Below the pieces are notes generated by a model. The model was given only the letters and a program-made list of their open reading frames with translations. It made no database searches and had not been told where the DNA came from. Below are positions 11,432-20,374 of a stretch of 37,681 nucleotides of DNA, one piece after another. Positions within the stretch are counted from its first letter, which is position 1, and every line of letters begins with the position of its first letter. Source of the DNA: an uncultured PS1 clade bacterium (GTDB lineage: Bacteria > Pseudomonadota > Gammaproteobacteria > PS1 > Pseudothioglobaceae); assembly GCA_938086805.1 (NCBI GenBank), contig CALKDH010000001.1, positions 1 through 37,681 on the forward strand. The letters run 5' to 3'. The translations under genes and the position numbers were made by a program.

Positions 11432-12355
11432 ATGACTATTCATGATGCTCCAAGAATAATCAAGGTTGATGACTTTTCTATTGGTCAAAGACTTGATAAT
11501 TATTTAATTAAGCAACTTAAAGGAGTCCCTAAATCGAGAATATATCGCATTATAAGAAAAGGCGAGGTAAGAGTTAACAAGGGTAGAAAAAAAGCTGATT
11601 ATAAACTTAAAGCTGAAGATTTAATTCGCATACCACCAATTAGAACTTCAACCGAAAAGGTTATTAGTCCTTCACAAGGCCTAATAAAGTCTCTCGAGAA
11701 TGCAGTCCTTTATGAGGACAAAGGGTTGTTAATTATTAATAAAAGTCATGGGATGTCAGTCCATGGCGGCAGTGGGATAAGTGTTGGCATAATTGAAGCA
11801 TTGAAGTCACAATACAATGAACCAATAGAGCTTGTTCACAGGCTCGATCGTGCGACGTCTGGATGTTTGATTCTTGCAAAAAAAAGATCAGTCCTGAAAT
11901 CATTACACTCACAGTTGGTTAATCATCAATTGGAAAAACGATATACGGCACTTGTTAAAGATACATGGAGCAAAAAAAGACACACTATTGATGCCCCTAT
12001 ATATCAAAACTCAAGGTACAGTGTTATTGATTCAAAAGGAAAGGACTCTCTAAGTCACTTTCATCCCATTAAAAACTTTGAACTAGGTGAGTTTAATGCT
12101 TCACTTGTAGAGGTATTGATAGAGACTGGCAGGACACATCAAATTCGTGTTCATGCAAAGTTTGCTGGGCATCCAGTTGCGCAAGATAATAAGTATGGCG
12201 ATGGAGCCTTTGATCAGTTTATGAAAAAGAAAGGTCTAAATCGTTTGTTTTTGCATGCGAAGACACTAACTTTTACAAACCCATTGACAAATGAAATTCA
12301 GAAAGTAACTGCACCATTACCAACTGATTTAGAGACATTTTTAAAGAAGCTATGA
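11432..12355 (+). CDS. rluC: RluA-family 23S rRNA pseudouridine synthase (RluC-like)
   Basis: N-terminal S4-like domain; LVHRLDRATSGCLILAKKR, ETGRTHQIRVHAKFAGHPVAQDNKYGD. Confidence 0.9.
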   Translation: MTIHDAPRIIKVDDFSIGQRLDNYLIKQLKGVPKSRIYRIIRKGEVRVNKGRKKADYKLKAEDLIRIPPIRTSTEKVISPSQGLIKSLENAVLYEDKGLLIINKSHGMSVHGGSGISVGIIEALKSQYNEPIELVHRLDRATSGCLILAKKRSVLKSLHSQLVNHQLEKRYTALVKDTWSKKRHTIDAPIYQNSRYSVIDSKGKDSLSHFHPIKNFELGEFNASLVEVLIETGRTHQIRVHAKFAGHPVAQDNKYGDGAFDQFMKKKGLNRLFLHAKTLTFTNPLTNEIQKVTAPLPTDLETFLKKL

Positions 12356-13194
12356 ATTCCTACATTCGATTAATGAGATTAAATAGGCCTATTGGCTCAT
12401 TTTTGCTTTTATGGCCAACTTATTGGGCACTATTCCTGAGTGCTGATGGTTGGCCAGATATAGATTTGTTAATTATATTTTCATTGGGAGTGATTGTAAT
12501 GAGAAGTGCGGGATGTGTAATCAATGATTATGCAGATCGAGATATTGATAAACACATTAAAAGAACACAAAACAGACCCATAACATCAGGTGAGATCTCA
12601 TCAAGATCGGCATTAATATTATTTGTAATACTATTGCTGGTGGCCCTTATTCTAGTTTTACAAACAAATCTATTAACAATTCAATTGTCTTTGATAGCAG
12701 CTGGACTGGCTACGATTTACCCCTTTACTAAAAGATGGACAAATCTGCCACAACTGGTTTTGGGGGCGGCATTTGGAATGAGTGTTCCAATGGCATTTGC
12801 TGCTCAAACTGGAACTATAACCTTAGAAGCAGGACTTATTTTTTTGGCATCCTTAGTTTGGACTTTGATTTATGATACTTTGTATGCAATGGCTGATCGA
12901 GATGAGGATTTAAAAATTGGTTTAAAGTCAACTGCAATTCTCTTTAAAAGTTATGATCATGTGGTTATTACCATCCTGCAAGTAGTACTTATTTTGCTAT
13001 TTGTTGGAATAGGAAATTCCTTTAATTTAGGTCAAATTTTCTATTTTTCGCTAATTATTATTGCTTGTTTGATGATTTATCATCAATTTCTAATGAAAAA
13101 ACAGCAAAATGAGCAATATTTCAAGGCATTTATTCATAACAATTACATTGGTATGACTGCTTTTGCGGGGATTTTCTTTTCTGTGGCAATTTAG
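12352..13194 (+). CDS. ubiA: 4-hydroxybenzoate polyprenyltransferase
   Basis: RPIGSFLLLWPTYWALFLS, NDYADRDIDKHIKRTQNRPITSG, YDTLYAMADRDEDLKIGLKSTA. Confidence 0.94.
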   Translation: MNSYIRLMRLNRPIGSFLLLWPTYWALFLSADGWPDIDLLIIFSLGVIVMRSAGCVINDYADRDIDKHIKRTQNRPITSGEISSRSALILFVILLLVALILVLQTNLLTIQLSLIAAGLATIYPFTKRWTNLPQLVLGAAFGMSVPMAFAAQTGTITLEAGLIFLASLVWTLIYDTLYAMADRDEDLKIGLKSTAILFKSYDHVVITILQVVLILLFVGIGNSFNLGQIFYFSLIIIACLMIYHQFLMKKQQNEQYFKAFIHNNYIGMTAFAGIFFSVAI

Positions 13195-13230
13195 GTGTAA
13201 ATTCTGTTGTTTTTTTGCAACTTTTTGTCT

Positions 13231-13257
13231 AATTAAGGCCATTTTTGCTTAATTTTT
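13231..13257 (+). terminator. Weak candidate terminator downstream of ubiA
   Basis: AATTAAG-(10 nt)-CTTAATT inverted repeat followed by TTT; AT-rich and short T tract. Confidence 0.35.
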
Positions 13258-13279
13258 AGCTTTTTTTCATCAATAAAAC

Positions 13280-13306
13280 TTGACACTCAGTTTTCCTTAC
13301 TATAAA
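13280..13306 (+). promoter_or_regulatory. Sigma70-type promoter of small protein gene, copy 1
   Basis: TTGACA (13280-13285), 15-bp spacer, TATAAA (13301-13306); same layout as copy 2. Confidence 0.7.
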
Positions 13307-13315
13307 AAGTGCACC

Positions 13316-13335
13316 AATCGGCAAAGATGCCGGTT
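13316..13335 (+). promoter_or_regulatory. 5' leader stem-loop, copy 1
   Basis: AATCGGCA-AAGA-TGCCGGTT, 8-bp stem; located at the predicted 5' end of the transcript. Confidence 0.65.
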
Positions 13336-13361
13336 ATCTTTATAATTAATGGAGAGAAAAT

Positions 13362-13577
13362 ATGTTAAGTAATGTAACTGGTTGGATAAAAAAATTAACA
13401 GAAGCAGGCGTCGGTCTTGTTGGACTTGCAATTGTTGTTCAAGTAATATTTGGTTCAAGCGTAGCATTCCTACCTGGTGATGTTATCGCTAATCTAATGG
13501 GTATTATTGGCTCACTTGGTGCTGCTGGCTTAGTTGGGTTAGTCACAGCTGGATTGTTATACCAAATCCTCAAGTAA
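13362..13577 (+). CDS. Small hydrophobic protein, paralog 1 (71 aa, two predicted hydrophobic helices)
   Basis: GGAGAG RBS 6 nt before ATG; own promoter, leader and terminator; conserved with the neighbouring paralog (…GWxKKLTEAGV…VVQxIFG…AFLPGDV…LVGLVxAGLxYxI). Confidence 0.88.
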   Translation: MLSNVTGWIKKLTEAGVGLVGLAIVVQVIFGSSVAFLPGDVIANLMGIIGSLGAAGLVGLVTAGLLYQILK

Positions 13578-13598
13578 ACATTTCATATTAACTCAATG

Positions 13599-13626
13599 AA
13601 AAACCCGCCGTGAGGCGGGTTTTTTT
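13599..13626 (+). terminator. Intrinsic terminator of paralog 1
   Basis: AAAAACCCGCC-GTGA-GGCGGGTTTTTTT. Confidence 0.93.
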
Positions 13627-13714
13627 ATGCATCATGTAATATTTCTATTATTGTGCTAAGTACTATTAATGCAACATATTGAGTGTTTTTTCCCAAAAAT
13701 GCAATTTAGAAAAC

Positions 13715-13741
13715 TTGACATAATTAAATTGATACTATAAA
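13715..13741 (+). promoter_or_regulatory. Sigma70-type promoter of small protein gene, copy 2
   Basis: TTGACA (13715-13720), 15-bp spacer, TATAAA (13736-13741). Confidence 0.7.
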
Positions 13742-13750
13742 AAGTTCATC

Positions 13751-13770
13751 AATCGGTAGTGATGCTGGTT
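13751..13770 (+). promoter_or_regulatory. 5' leader stem-loop, copy 2
   Basis: AATCGGTA-GTGA-TGCTGGTT; same 8-bp stem with two G-C pairs replaced by G-U pairs. Confidence 0.65.
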
Positions 13771-13795
13771 ATCTTTAAACAAATGGAGAGAAGAT

Positions 13796-14014
13796 ATGTT
13801 AGACAACGTAATTGGTTGGGCAAAAAAATTGACCGAAGCAGGAGTTGCTGTAATTGCACTTGCTGTGGTTGTTCAAATAATCTTTGGCGGTGATGCTGCA
13901 TTCCTTCCTGGCGATGTAACTGGCAGCCTGATTAATATTATCAGTGAACTTGGCTCTGCTAACTTGGTAGGTCTTGTTGCTGCGGGGTTAATATACAAAA
14001 TCTTTACTAGGTAA
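13796..14014 (+). CDS. Small hydrophobic protein, paralog 2 (72 aa)
   Basis: About 45 of 71 aligned residues identical to paralog 1 (counted by eye); GGAGAG RBS; own promoter and terminator. Confidence 0.88.
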   Translation: MLDNVIGWAKKLTEAGVAVIALAVVVQIIFGGDAAFLPGDVTGSLINIISELGSANLVGLVAAGLIYKIFTR

Positions 14015-14033
14015 CATAGCATGTTAACTCAAT

Positions 14034-14061
14034 AAAAAACCCGCCTTTGAGCGGGTTTTTT
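14034..14061. terminator. Intrinsic terminator of paralog 2, probably bidirectional (also serves convergent dapD)
   Basis: AAAAAACCCGC-CTTTGA-GCGGGTTTTTTA; A-run and T-run on both flanks between convergent genes. Confidence 0.9.
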
Positions 14062-14078
14062 ATTGACTCAAAGTTTTT

Positions 14079-14894
14079 TTATATTCCACGGAGTAGTTCA
14101 TTAATGCCAACTTTTGATCGTGTTTTGGCATCAACCTGTTTCACTATCACTGCGCAATAAAGTGAATAACTTCCATCAGGGGATGGAAGGTTTCCAGAAA
14201 CAACAACTGATCCAGCTGGAATTCGACCATAACTCACTTCCCCAGTCATCCTATTGTAAATTTTAGTAGATTGGCCAATATATACGCCCATTGAAATGAC
14301 TGCCCCTTCTTCAACAATGACACCTTCAACTACTTCAGACCTTGCACCAATGAAACAATCGTCTTCAATTATCGTTGGACTGGCTTGCAAGGGCTCTAAA
14401 ACCCCACCAATGCCAACACCTCCTGATAGATGAACATTTTTACCTATTTGGGCGCAAGATCCGACTGTAGCCCATGTATCAACCATTGTTCCAGAGTCAA
14501 CATATGCACCAATATTCACATACGATGGCATTAAAACAGTATTAGGGGCTATATATGAGCCTCGTCTTGCGGTTGCTGGAGGGACGACTCTTACTCCAGA
14601 TGCTTGAAATTCCTTTTCAGTTGTATTGGCATATTTAGAGGGAACTTTATCAAAGTACTGTGTAAAACCTGAAGGCATAGGGGTGTTATCAGCAAGTCTA
14701 AAAGAGAGAAGAACAGCCTTTTTGAGCCATTCATTAACATGCCAATCTCCCACACCTTTTTGTTCTGCAACTCTAGCTTTTCCTGAGTCCAGTAAATGTA
14801 TTGCTTCATTAACAGCATCCTTAACTTCAGGTTTAGCTGTAGCTGGAGTTAAGTGATTCCTATCCTCGAAAGCTGATTCAATAATATCTTTCAT
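14079..14894 (-). CDS. dapD: 2,3,4,5-tetrahydropyridine-2,6-dicarboxylate N-succinyltransferase
   Basis: [71 protein letters not shown]. Confidence 0.96.
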   Translation of the reverse strand: MKDIIESAFEDRNHLTPATAKPEVKDAVNEAIHLLDSGKARVAEQKGVGDWHVNEWLKKAVLLSFRLADNTPMPSGFTQYFDKVPSKYANTTEKEFQASGVRVVPPATARRGSYIAPNTVLMPSYVNIGAYVDSGTMVDTWATVGSCAQIGKNVHLSGGVGIGGVLEPLQASPTIIEDDCFIGARSEVVEGVIVEEGAVISMGVYIGQSTKIYNRMTGEVSYGRIPAGSVVVSGNLPSPDGSYSLYCAVIVKQVDAKTRSKVGINELLRGI

Positions 14895-14950
14895 GTTTGT
14901 CGCTTTTAAAAAAAAGGCAATTATATCAGTTACATTAGTTTTAAGACTAT

Positions 14951-15670
14951 CTAATGATCATGATGATGGTTGTGATGATGTTCATATGTGGCCATTAACT
15001 CATGAATTTGATCTGCAAAAAGGTCATTAAATTTTTCATCTTTCAATATTGATTCCGGAAGTCCTTCACAGCAAATGTGATGGTATAAACATAAAACTTG
15101 AGTTGACTCCTTCATAACTCGATGGAGATCATGAGACACCATTAAAACAGCACAATTTTGATGTTGATGAATATCCTGTATCAACTTATAGAGCTGCATT
15201 TGACCGTCAACATCAAGATTTTGAGCTGGTTCATCTAGTATTAATACATTTGGCTTATTGAGCAGAGCTCTAGACAGCAAAACTTTCTGTAATTCACCAC
15301 CAGAAAGATCTTTAAGGGGTAAGTCAAGCAATTCGTTTATACCTGTCAAATCAAATGTTTGCTGCATAAAAAATGTATCCAATTTCTGATTTAAAGTAAG
15401 AAAGTCTTTTACGGATATAGGTATGTATGGATTTGCAGTGAATGTTTGAGGCGTATATCCAAGTCTGATGTCACCTTTGTAGTTAACAACTCCAGAGTCC
15501 TGTTTAATGACACCTAGTAAAATTTTGATTAAGGAGCTTTTTCCTGCTCCATTTGGACCAATCAAGGTGACAAATTCACCTTGGTGAAGCTTAAAACTGA
15601 CATCATCAAGAATATTCTTGCCATTATGGCTTAGGGTTATGTTGCTGAGAGTTATTAAAGCATCTGACAT
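14951..15670 (-). CDS. znuC: Zinc-type ABC transporter ATP-binding protein with His-rich C-terminus
   Basis: Walker [10 protein letters not shown], signature [16 protein letters not shown], Walker [14 protein letters not shown]-terminal [11 protein letters not shown]. Confidence 0.85.
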   Translation of the reverse strand: MSDALITLSNITLSHNGKNILDDVSFKLHQGEFVTLIGPNGAGKSSLIKILLGVIKQDSGVVNYKGDIRLGYTPQTFTANPYIPISVKDFLTLNQKLDTFFMQQTFDLTGINELLDLPLKDLSGGELQKVLLSRALLNKPNVLILDEPAQNLDVDGQMQLYKLIQDIHQHQNCAVLMVSHDLHRVMKESTQVLCLYHHICCEGLPESILKDEKFNDLFADQIHELMATYEHHHNHHHDH

Positions 15671-15674
15671 CAGT

Positions 15675-15692
15675 ACATTTTATATAACATTT
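15675..15692. promoter_or_regulatory. Candidate Zur-like operator in znuC promoter
   Basis: ACATTTTA-TATAACATTT: right half matches the E. coli-type Zur half-site TATAACATTT, left half degenerate; abuts the znuC start. Confidence 0.3.
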
Positions 15693-15785
15693 ATACTTTC
15701 AAGCCTAAAATAAGGTGTTAGAAGCGCGAAATTCAAAATCTAGTTTCTAAGAATAGATAGATGGTTTAGATGTAAAATTTTAAAT

Positions 15786-18512
15786 ATGAACCAACCTCTC
15801 ATTTTAGTTGACGGAACAGCATTTTTATTCCGCTCTTACTTTTCAACAATCTCTCAAAATTTGACCAATGAAAGTGGTTTCCCTACAGGTGCCATGTTTG
15901 GAGTGGTCAATGCAATCAAGCACTTACAAAGAAAATATCATGATGCAAAATTAATAATGGTTTTCGATGCAAAGGGAACTAACTTTCGTCATGAAATGTT
16001 CCCCGAATATAAGGCAAATAGAACTCCTGCCCATGATGACCTAATTGTTCAAATTGAGCCTTTATATAAAATTGTACGCGCTATGGGTTTTCACTTTTTA
16101 TGTGTAGATGGTGTTGAGGCAGATGATGTGATTGCCACCTTGTCAAAATTTGCAAATGATAAAGGTATTAAAACTATTATCGCTAGTGGCGATAAAGACC
16201 TCTTTCAGCTAGTTGGAGAAAATATTCAACAATTAGATATGAAGGGAAAGCTATTTTCAGAGGACGATGTAAAAGAAAAAATGGGCGTAAGGCCAAATCA
16301 AATTCTAGATTTATTGGCCTTGACTGGCGATAGTTCTGACAATATCCCCGGGGTTCCAAGTGTAGGCCCTAAGACTGCTGCAAAGTGGCTTGAACTTTAT
16401 GAAGATATCAATGGAGTTAAAGCTAATGCAGACAAGATTGGGGGCAAGGTTGGAGAAAGGCTAAGAGAATCTTTTGATGTATTGGAACTTTCATACCAAC
16501 TAGTGAAGCTTAAATTTGACGTGAAACTCCCCTTTAATATTCTTGAAGATGAGCCCGGAGAAAATACCACAGAGCTGATAAAGCTCTACAAAGAATATGG
16601 TTTCTCCATGTGGCTCAAACAAATTGATGATCGTGAGCCCATAAAAGATAAGGAGTCAGCTGAGAATAGCAAGGTTGAGACTATTGATTCAAAATTCTCA
16701 ATGGATGACTACTCAACAGAACTTATTCTGAGTGAAGATGATTTTTCAGCCTTAATATCAAAACTTTCATCAAGTGAATATTTTGTATTTGATCTTGAGA
16801 CTAACAGCCTTGATTATATGGAAGCTCAAATAGTGGGTTTCGTATTCTTAATTAATAAAAATAGCTACTATTTGCCAGTTGCTCATGATTATTTGGATGC
16901 ACCAGTTCAAATGTCAAGATCAAGGGTTTTATCATCTTTAAAGCCAATTCTAGAAAGTTCAACAATTGGCAAGATTGGGCAAAATTTAAAATATGATGCC
17001 CATGTTTTAGCCAATATCAATATCGATTTAAATGGAATTAGGGATGACACAATGCTTAAATCCTATTGTTTAGATTCAGTAGCTAGTCGTCATAATATGG
17101 ATGATCTAGCGCTTCATTATCTGGATCATAAGACTATTCAGTATTCAGACGTAGCTGGGAGTGGAAAAAAACAATTGACATTTAATCAAGTTAATATTGA
17201 AGAAGCTATGCCGTATGCATGCGAAGATGTGATTGTAACCAATGAGCTTAATAATTTGTTCGAGTCCAAGTTACAACCATTCCCAAAATTGTTAGCGCTA
17301 TACAAGAGTATTGAGCTTCCCTTAATCAAAGTTATGCTGAGGTTGGAGAGGAATGGCGCTATGTTAGATGAGGCATCACTTTTTAATCAGCAAAATGAGA
17401 TTAAAAAAGAAATGATGAAAATCCAAACAAAAGCATATGAGATTGCAGGAGATGAGTTCAATTTAGAATCACCAAAGCAAATCCAACAAATTTTATTTAG
17501 TGACGAAGGTTTTGGCCTTGAGCCTAAAAAGAAAACGGCAAAAGGACAGCCATCAACAAATGAGGAGGCATTAAAGCTACTAGATCATCCTTTGGTTGAC
17601 CTTATTATGTCTTACAGAACTCTAACAAAGTTAAATTCAACGTATTTAGAGGCGCTGCCTAAACAAATAAATAGAAGAACAGGGCGTCTTCATACGTCTT
17701 ACCATCAAGCGGTAACGGCAACTGGACGACTATCGTCTTCAAAGCCTAATTTTCAAAATATCCCAATTAGAACTGAGCAAGGCGCCAAAATTAGATCAGC
17801 TTTTATCGCTGAAAAAGGGAATATTATTCTTGCTGCAGACTATTCTCAAATTGAATTAAGGATCATGGCCCACATTTCTGGAGATCAGAATTTGATTGAG
17901 GCATTCAATAAAAATGAAGATGTTCATCGCTCAACTGCCGCACAAGTTTTTGAAACTGAAATTTCGATGGTAACCAAGGATCAGCGCAGAAAAGCAAAGG
18001 CTATTAATTTTGGTTTAATTTATGGGATGAGCGCTTTTGGCCTGGCTAAGCAAATTGACGTTTCTAGGACTGAAGCCAAGCAATATATTGATGGCTATTT
18101 TGAAAATTATCCTGGAGTATTAAAGTTTATGGAGGAGACGAAGGAAAAAGCAAAATCTCAAGGGTATGTAGAAACAGTCCTTGGTAGGAGGCTTTATCTT
18201 CCTCAAATTAACTCTAAAAATAAAATGCTTCAACAGCATGCATTGAGAACAGCAATTAATGCTCCTATGCAAGGATCCTCGGCAGATATCATCAAGAAAG
18301 CGATGCTCGATATTCAATCCTGGATAGACAAGGAGAATCTTAAGATCAAGATGTTTATGCAAGTTCATGATGAGCTGGTCTTTGAATTGGACGCAAAAAT
18401 GTCTGATGCTTATGCAATAGACATAAAAGCACTAATGTCAAATGCACTAAAGTTGAGCATACCGCTTGAGGTGGATGTTGGCATGGGGTCGAACTGGCAA
18501 GAAGCTCATTAA
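15786..18512 (+). CDS. polA: DNA polymerase I, with 5' nuclease, 3'-5' exonuclease and polymerase domains
   Basis: VDGTAFLFRSYF; exo motifs FDLETNSLD, NLKYDAHVL, YACED; polymerase motifs ADYSQIELR, RRKAKAINFGLIYGMSAFGLA, QVHDELVFE. Confidence 0.97.
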   Translation: MNQPLILVDGTAFLFRSYFSTISQNLTNESGFPTGAMFGVVNAIKHLQRKYHDAKLIMVFDAKGTNFRHEMFPEYKANRTPAHDDLIVQIEPLYKIVRAMGFHFLCVDGVEADDVIATLSKFANDKGIKTIIASGDKDLFQLVGENIQQLDMKGKLFSEDDVKEKMGVRPNQILDLLALTGDSSDNIPGVPSVGPKTAAKWLELYEDINGVKANADKIGGKVGERLRESFDVLELSYQLVKLKFDVKLPFNILEDEPGENTTELIKLYKEYGFSMWLKQIDDREPIKDKESAENSKVETIDSKFSMDDYSTELILSEDDFSALISKLSSSEYFVFDLETNSLDYMEAQIVGFVFLINKNSYYLPVAHDYLDAPVQMSRSRVLSSLKPILESSTIGKIGQNLKYDAHVLANINIDLNGIRDDTMLKSYCLDSVASRHNMDDLALHYLDHKTIQYSDVAGSGKKQLTFNQVNIEEAMPYACEDVIVTNELNNLFESKLQPFPKLLALYKSIELPLIKVMLRLERNGAMLDEASLFNQQNEIKKEMMKIQTKAYEIAGDEFNLESPKQIQQILFSDEGFGLEPKKKTAKGQPSTNEEALKLLDHPLVDLIMSYRTLTKLNSTYLEALPKQINRRTGRLHTSYHQAVTATGRLSSSKPNFQNIPIRTEQGAKIRSAFIAEKGNIILAADYSQIELRIMAHISGDQNLIEAFNKNEDVHRSTAAQVFETEISMVTKDQRRKAKAINFGLIYGMSAFGLAKQIDVSRTEAKQYIDGYFENYPGVLKFMEETKEKAKSQGYVETVLGRRLYLPQINSKNKMLQQHALRTAINAPMQGSSADIIKKAMLDIQSWIDKENLKIKMFMQVHDELVFELDAKMSDAYAIDIKALMSNALKLSIPLEVDVGMGSNWQEAH

Positions 18513-18625
18513 TTCGAATGTCGGTGTTTTCTTTAAATACCGAAAGTATAATTTGGCGATAGGCTTGCATTCAGATAAATTAAAATTACTGCCTGAAATA
18601 TAAAAGAAATCACTAGCTGGATTAT

Positions 18626-20374
18626 ATGAAAGATCAATTACAACATTTACTTACTAAGTGTATTCAGGATTTAATTTCAAAGGGCACTCTAAATGAGATG
18701 CCTTCAAAAATTAGAATTGATCATACCAAGGACAATAGTCACGGTGATTATGCTACTAATATAGCATTAATGCTCTCGAGTCAGGCAAAAATGAGCCCTC
18801 TCGAATTGGCACAAATTATTATTGATCAATTAGAACATAGAAGCTTTCTGAAGAAAGTTGAAATTGCAGGTCCAGGCTTTATTAATTTTTTTATCTCACA
18901 GGAATCAAGTATCTCAATCATCAATGAGATTATTGATCAGGCTTCCTCTTATGGTAAATCAGACATTGGGCAAGGAAAAAAAGTGCTCTTAGAATATGTG
19001 TCCGCTAACCCAACTGGACCTCTTCATGTCGGCCATGGAAGGGGCGCTGCCTATGGTGCAACTGTGTCAAACTTGTTACGAAACGCTGGATTCATTGTTG
19101 ACAATGAGTACTATGTGAATGATGCTGGAAGACAAATGGATATTTTAACTGTGAGTATTTTTTTGAGATATTTGTCCTTTTGTGGAGAGAAATTAAGGTT
19201 TCCCGATAATGGCTATCAAGGCCAGTATATTAATGACATTGCGCAAGTAATTTATGACACTTCTGGAAAGGAATTCCATCTTAAATCAGACTTAATTTTT
19301 AAAAATGTATGCAAAGATGGTGCTGAAGGTGGTGATAAAGAGAAACATATCGACCAATTAATTGAGAAAGCTAAATCCAAATTAGGAGGGGGCTTTAAGG
19401 CTGTTTTTAAAGTTGGAATTGAAAGCATACTCAGTGGAATTAAAAATGATTTAGCTGAATTCGGAGTCGTGTTTGAAAAATGGTTCTCGGAGCAGTCTCT
19501 AATTGATAATGGTCTATCAGAATCCTGTATCTCTAAGCTTAAGAATAGTAAGAACTTATACGAAAAAGATGGAGCATTATGGTTTAAGACAACAAACTAT
19601 GGTGATGAAAAAGATCGTGTCGTTGTTCGTGATAATGGAAATCATACTTATTTTGCATCTGATATAGCATACCACCTTGACAAGTTAGAGAGGGGTTATG
19701 ACAAAATCATTAATGTCTGGGGTGCTGATCATCATGGATATATTCCAAGAGTTAAAGCATCAATAGAAGCCTTAGGACATAGCTCAAATAAATTAGAGGT
19801 GTTGTTAGTGCAGTTCGCAAATCTTTATCGAGGAGGGAGCAAGGTTCAAATGTCAACTCGAAGTGGTTCTTTTGTTACATTGGAAGATCTAAGAGCGGAA
19901 GTGGGAAATGACGCTGCGCGTTTTTTTTATATCCTTCGAAAATCTGAGCAACATATGGATTTTGATTTAGATTTGGCAAAATCTAAAACCAATGAAAATC
20001 CTGTTTACTATATTCAATATGCCCATGCTAGAATCTGTTCAGTTTTTAGGCAAGCAGTTGAAAAAGAGATCGAGTTAAATGTGGATCAAGCAAACTTATC
20101 ACTGCTTATAGAGCAGACTGAAAAGGATATCTTAAGAGAACTGAGTCGTTTTAAGAGTGTTTTAGAATCATCAGCAATTCAATACGAGCCACATCAGCTT
20201 GCTTACTATCTCAGAGATCTCTCCACTCATTTTCATAGCTACTATAACGCCTGCAAGTTTATCGTGGACGATAAAAGCCTTACACTTGCGAGGTTATCAC
20301 TAATTAGTGCCACTCAACAAGTTCTCAAAAATGGACTATCAATTCTAGGGGTAGGTGCTCCAGAGTCAATGTGA
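18626..20374 (+). CDS. argS: Arginyl-tRNA synthetase
   Basis: [44 protein letters not shown]. Confidence 0.96.
   Translation: MKDQLQHLLTKCIQDLISKGTLNEMPSKIRIDHTKDNSHGDYATNIALMLSSQAKMSPLELAQIIIDQLEHRSFLKKVEIAGPGFINFFISQESSISIINEIIDQASSYGKSDIGQGKKVLLEYVSANPTGPLHVGHGRGAAYGATVSNLLRNAGFIVDNEYYVNDAGRQMDILTVSIFLRYLSFCGEKLRFPDNGYQGQYINDIAQVIYDTSGKEFHLKSDLIFKNVCKDGAEGGDKEKHIDQLIEKAKSKLGGGFKAVFKVGIESILSGIKNDLAEFGVVFEKWFSEQSLIDNGLSESCISKLKNSKNLYEKDGALWFKTTNYGDEKDRVVVRDNGNHTYFASDIAYHLDKLERGYDKIINVWGADHHGYIPRVKASIEALGHSSNKLEVLLVQFANLYRGGSKVQMSTRSGSFVTLEDLRAEVGNDAARFFYILRKSEQHMDFDLDLAKSKTNENPVYYIQYAHARICSVFRQAVEKEIELNVDQANLSLLIEQTEKDILRELSRFKSVLESSAIQYEPHQLAYYLRDLSTHFHSYYNACKFIVDDKSLTLARLSLISATQQVLKNGLSILGVGAPESM

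Noticed and set aside
13771-13796. RBS-sequestering helix ATCTT/AAGAT in the copy 2 leader
   Set aside because: Copy 1 has AAAAT at the equivalent position, so the pairing is not conserved.
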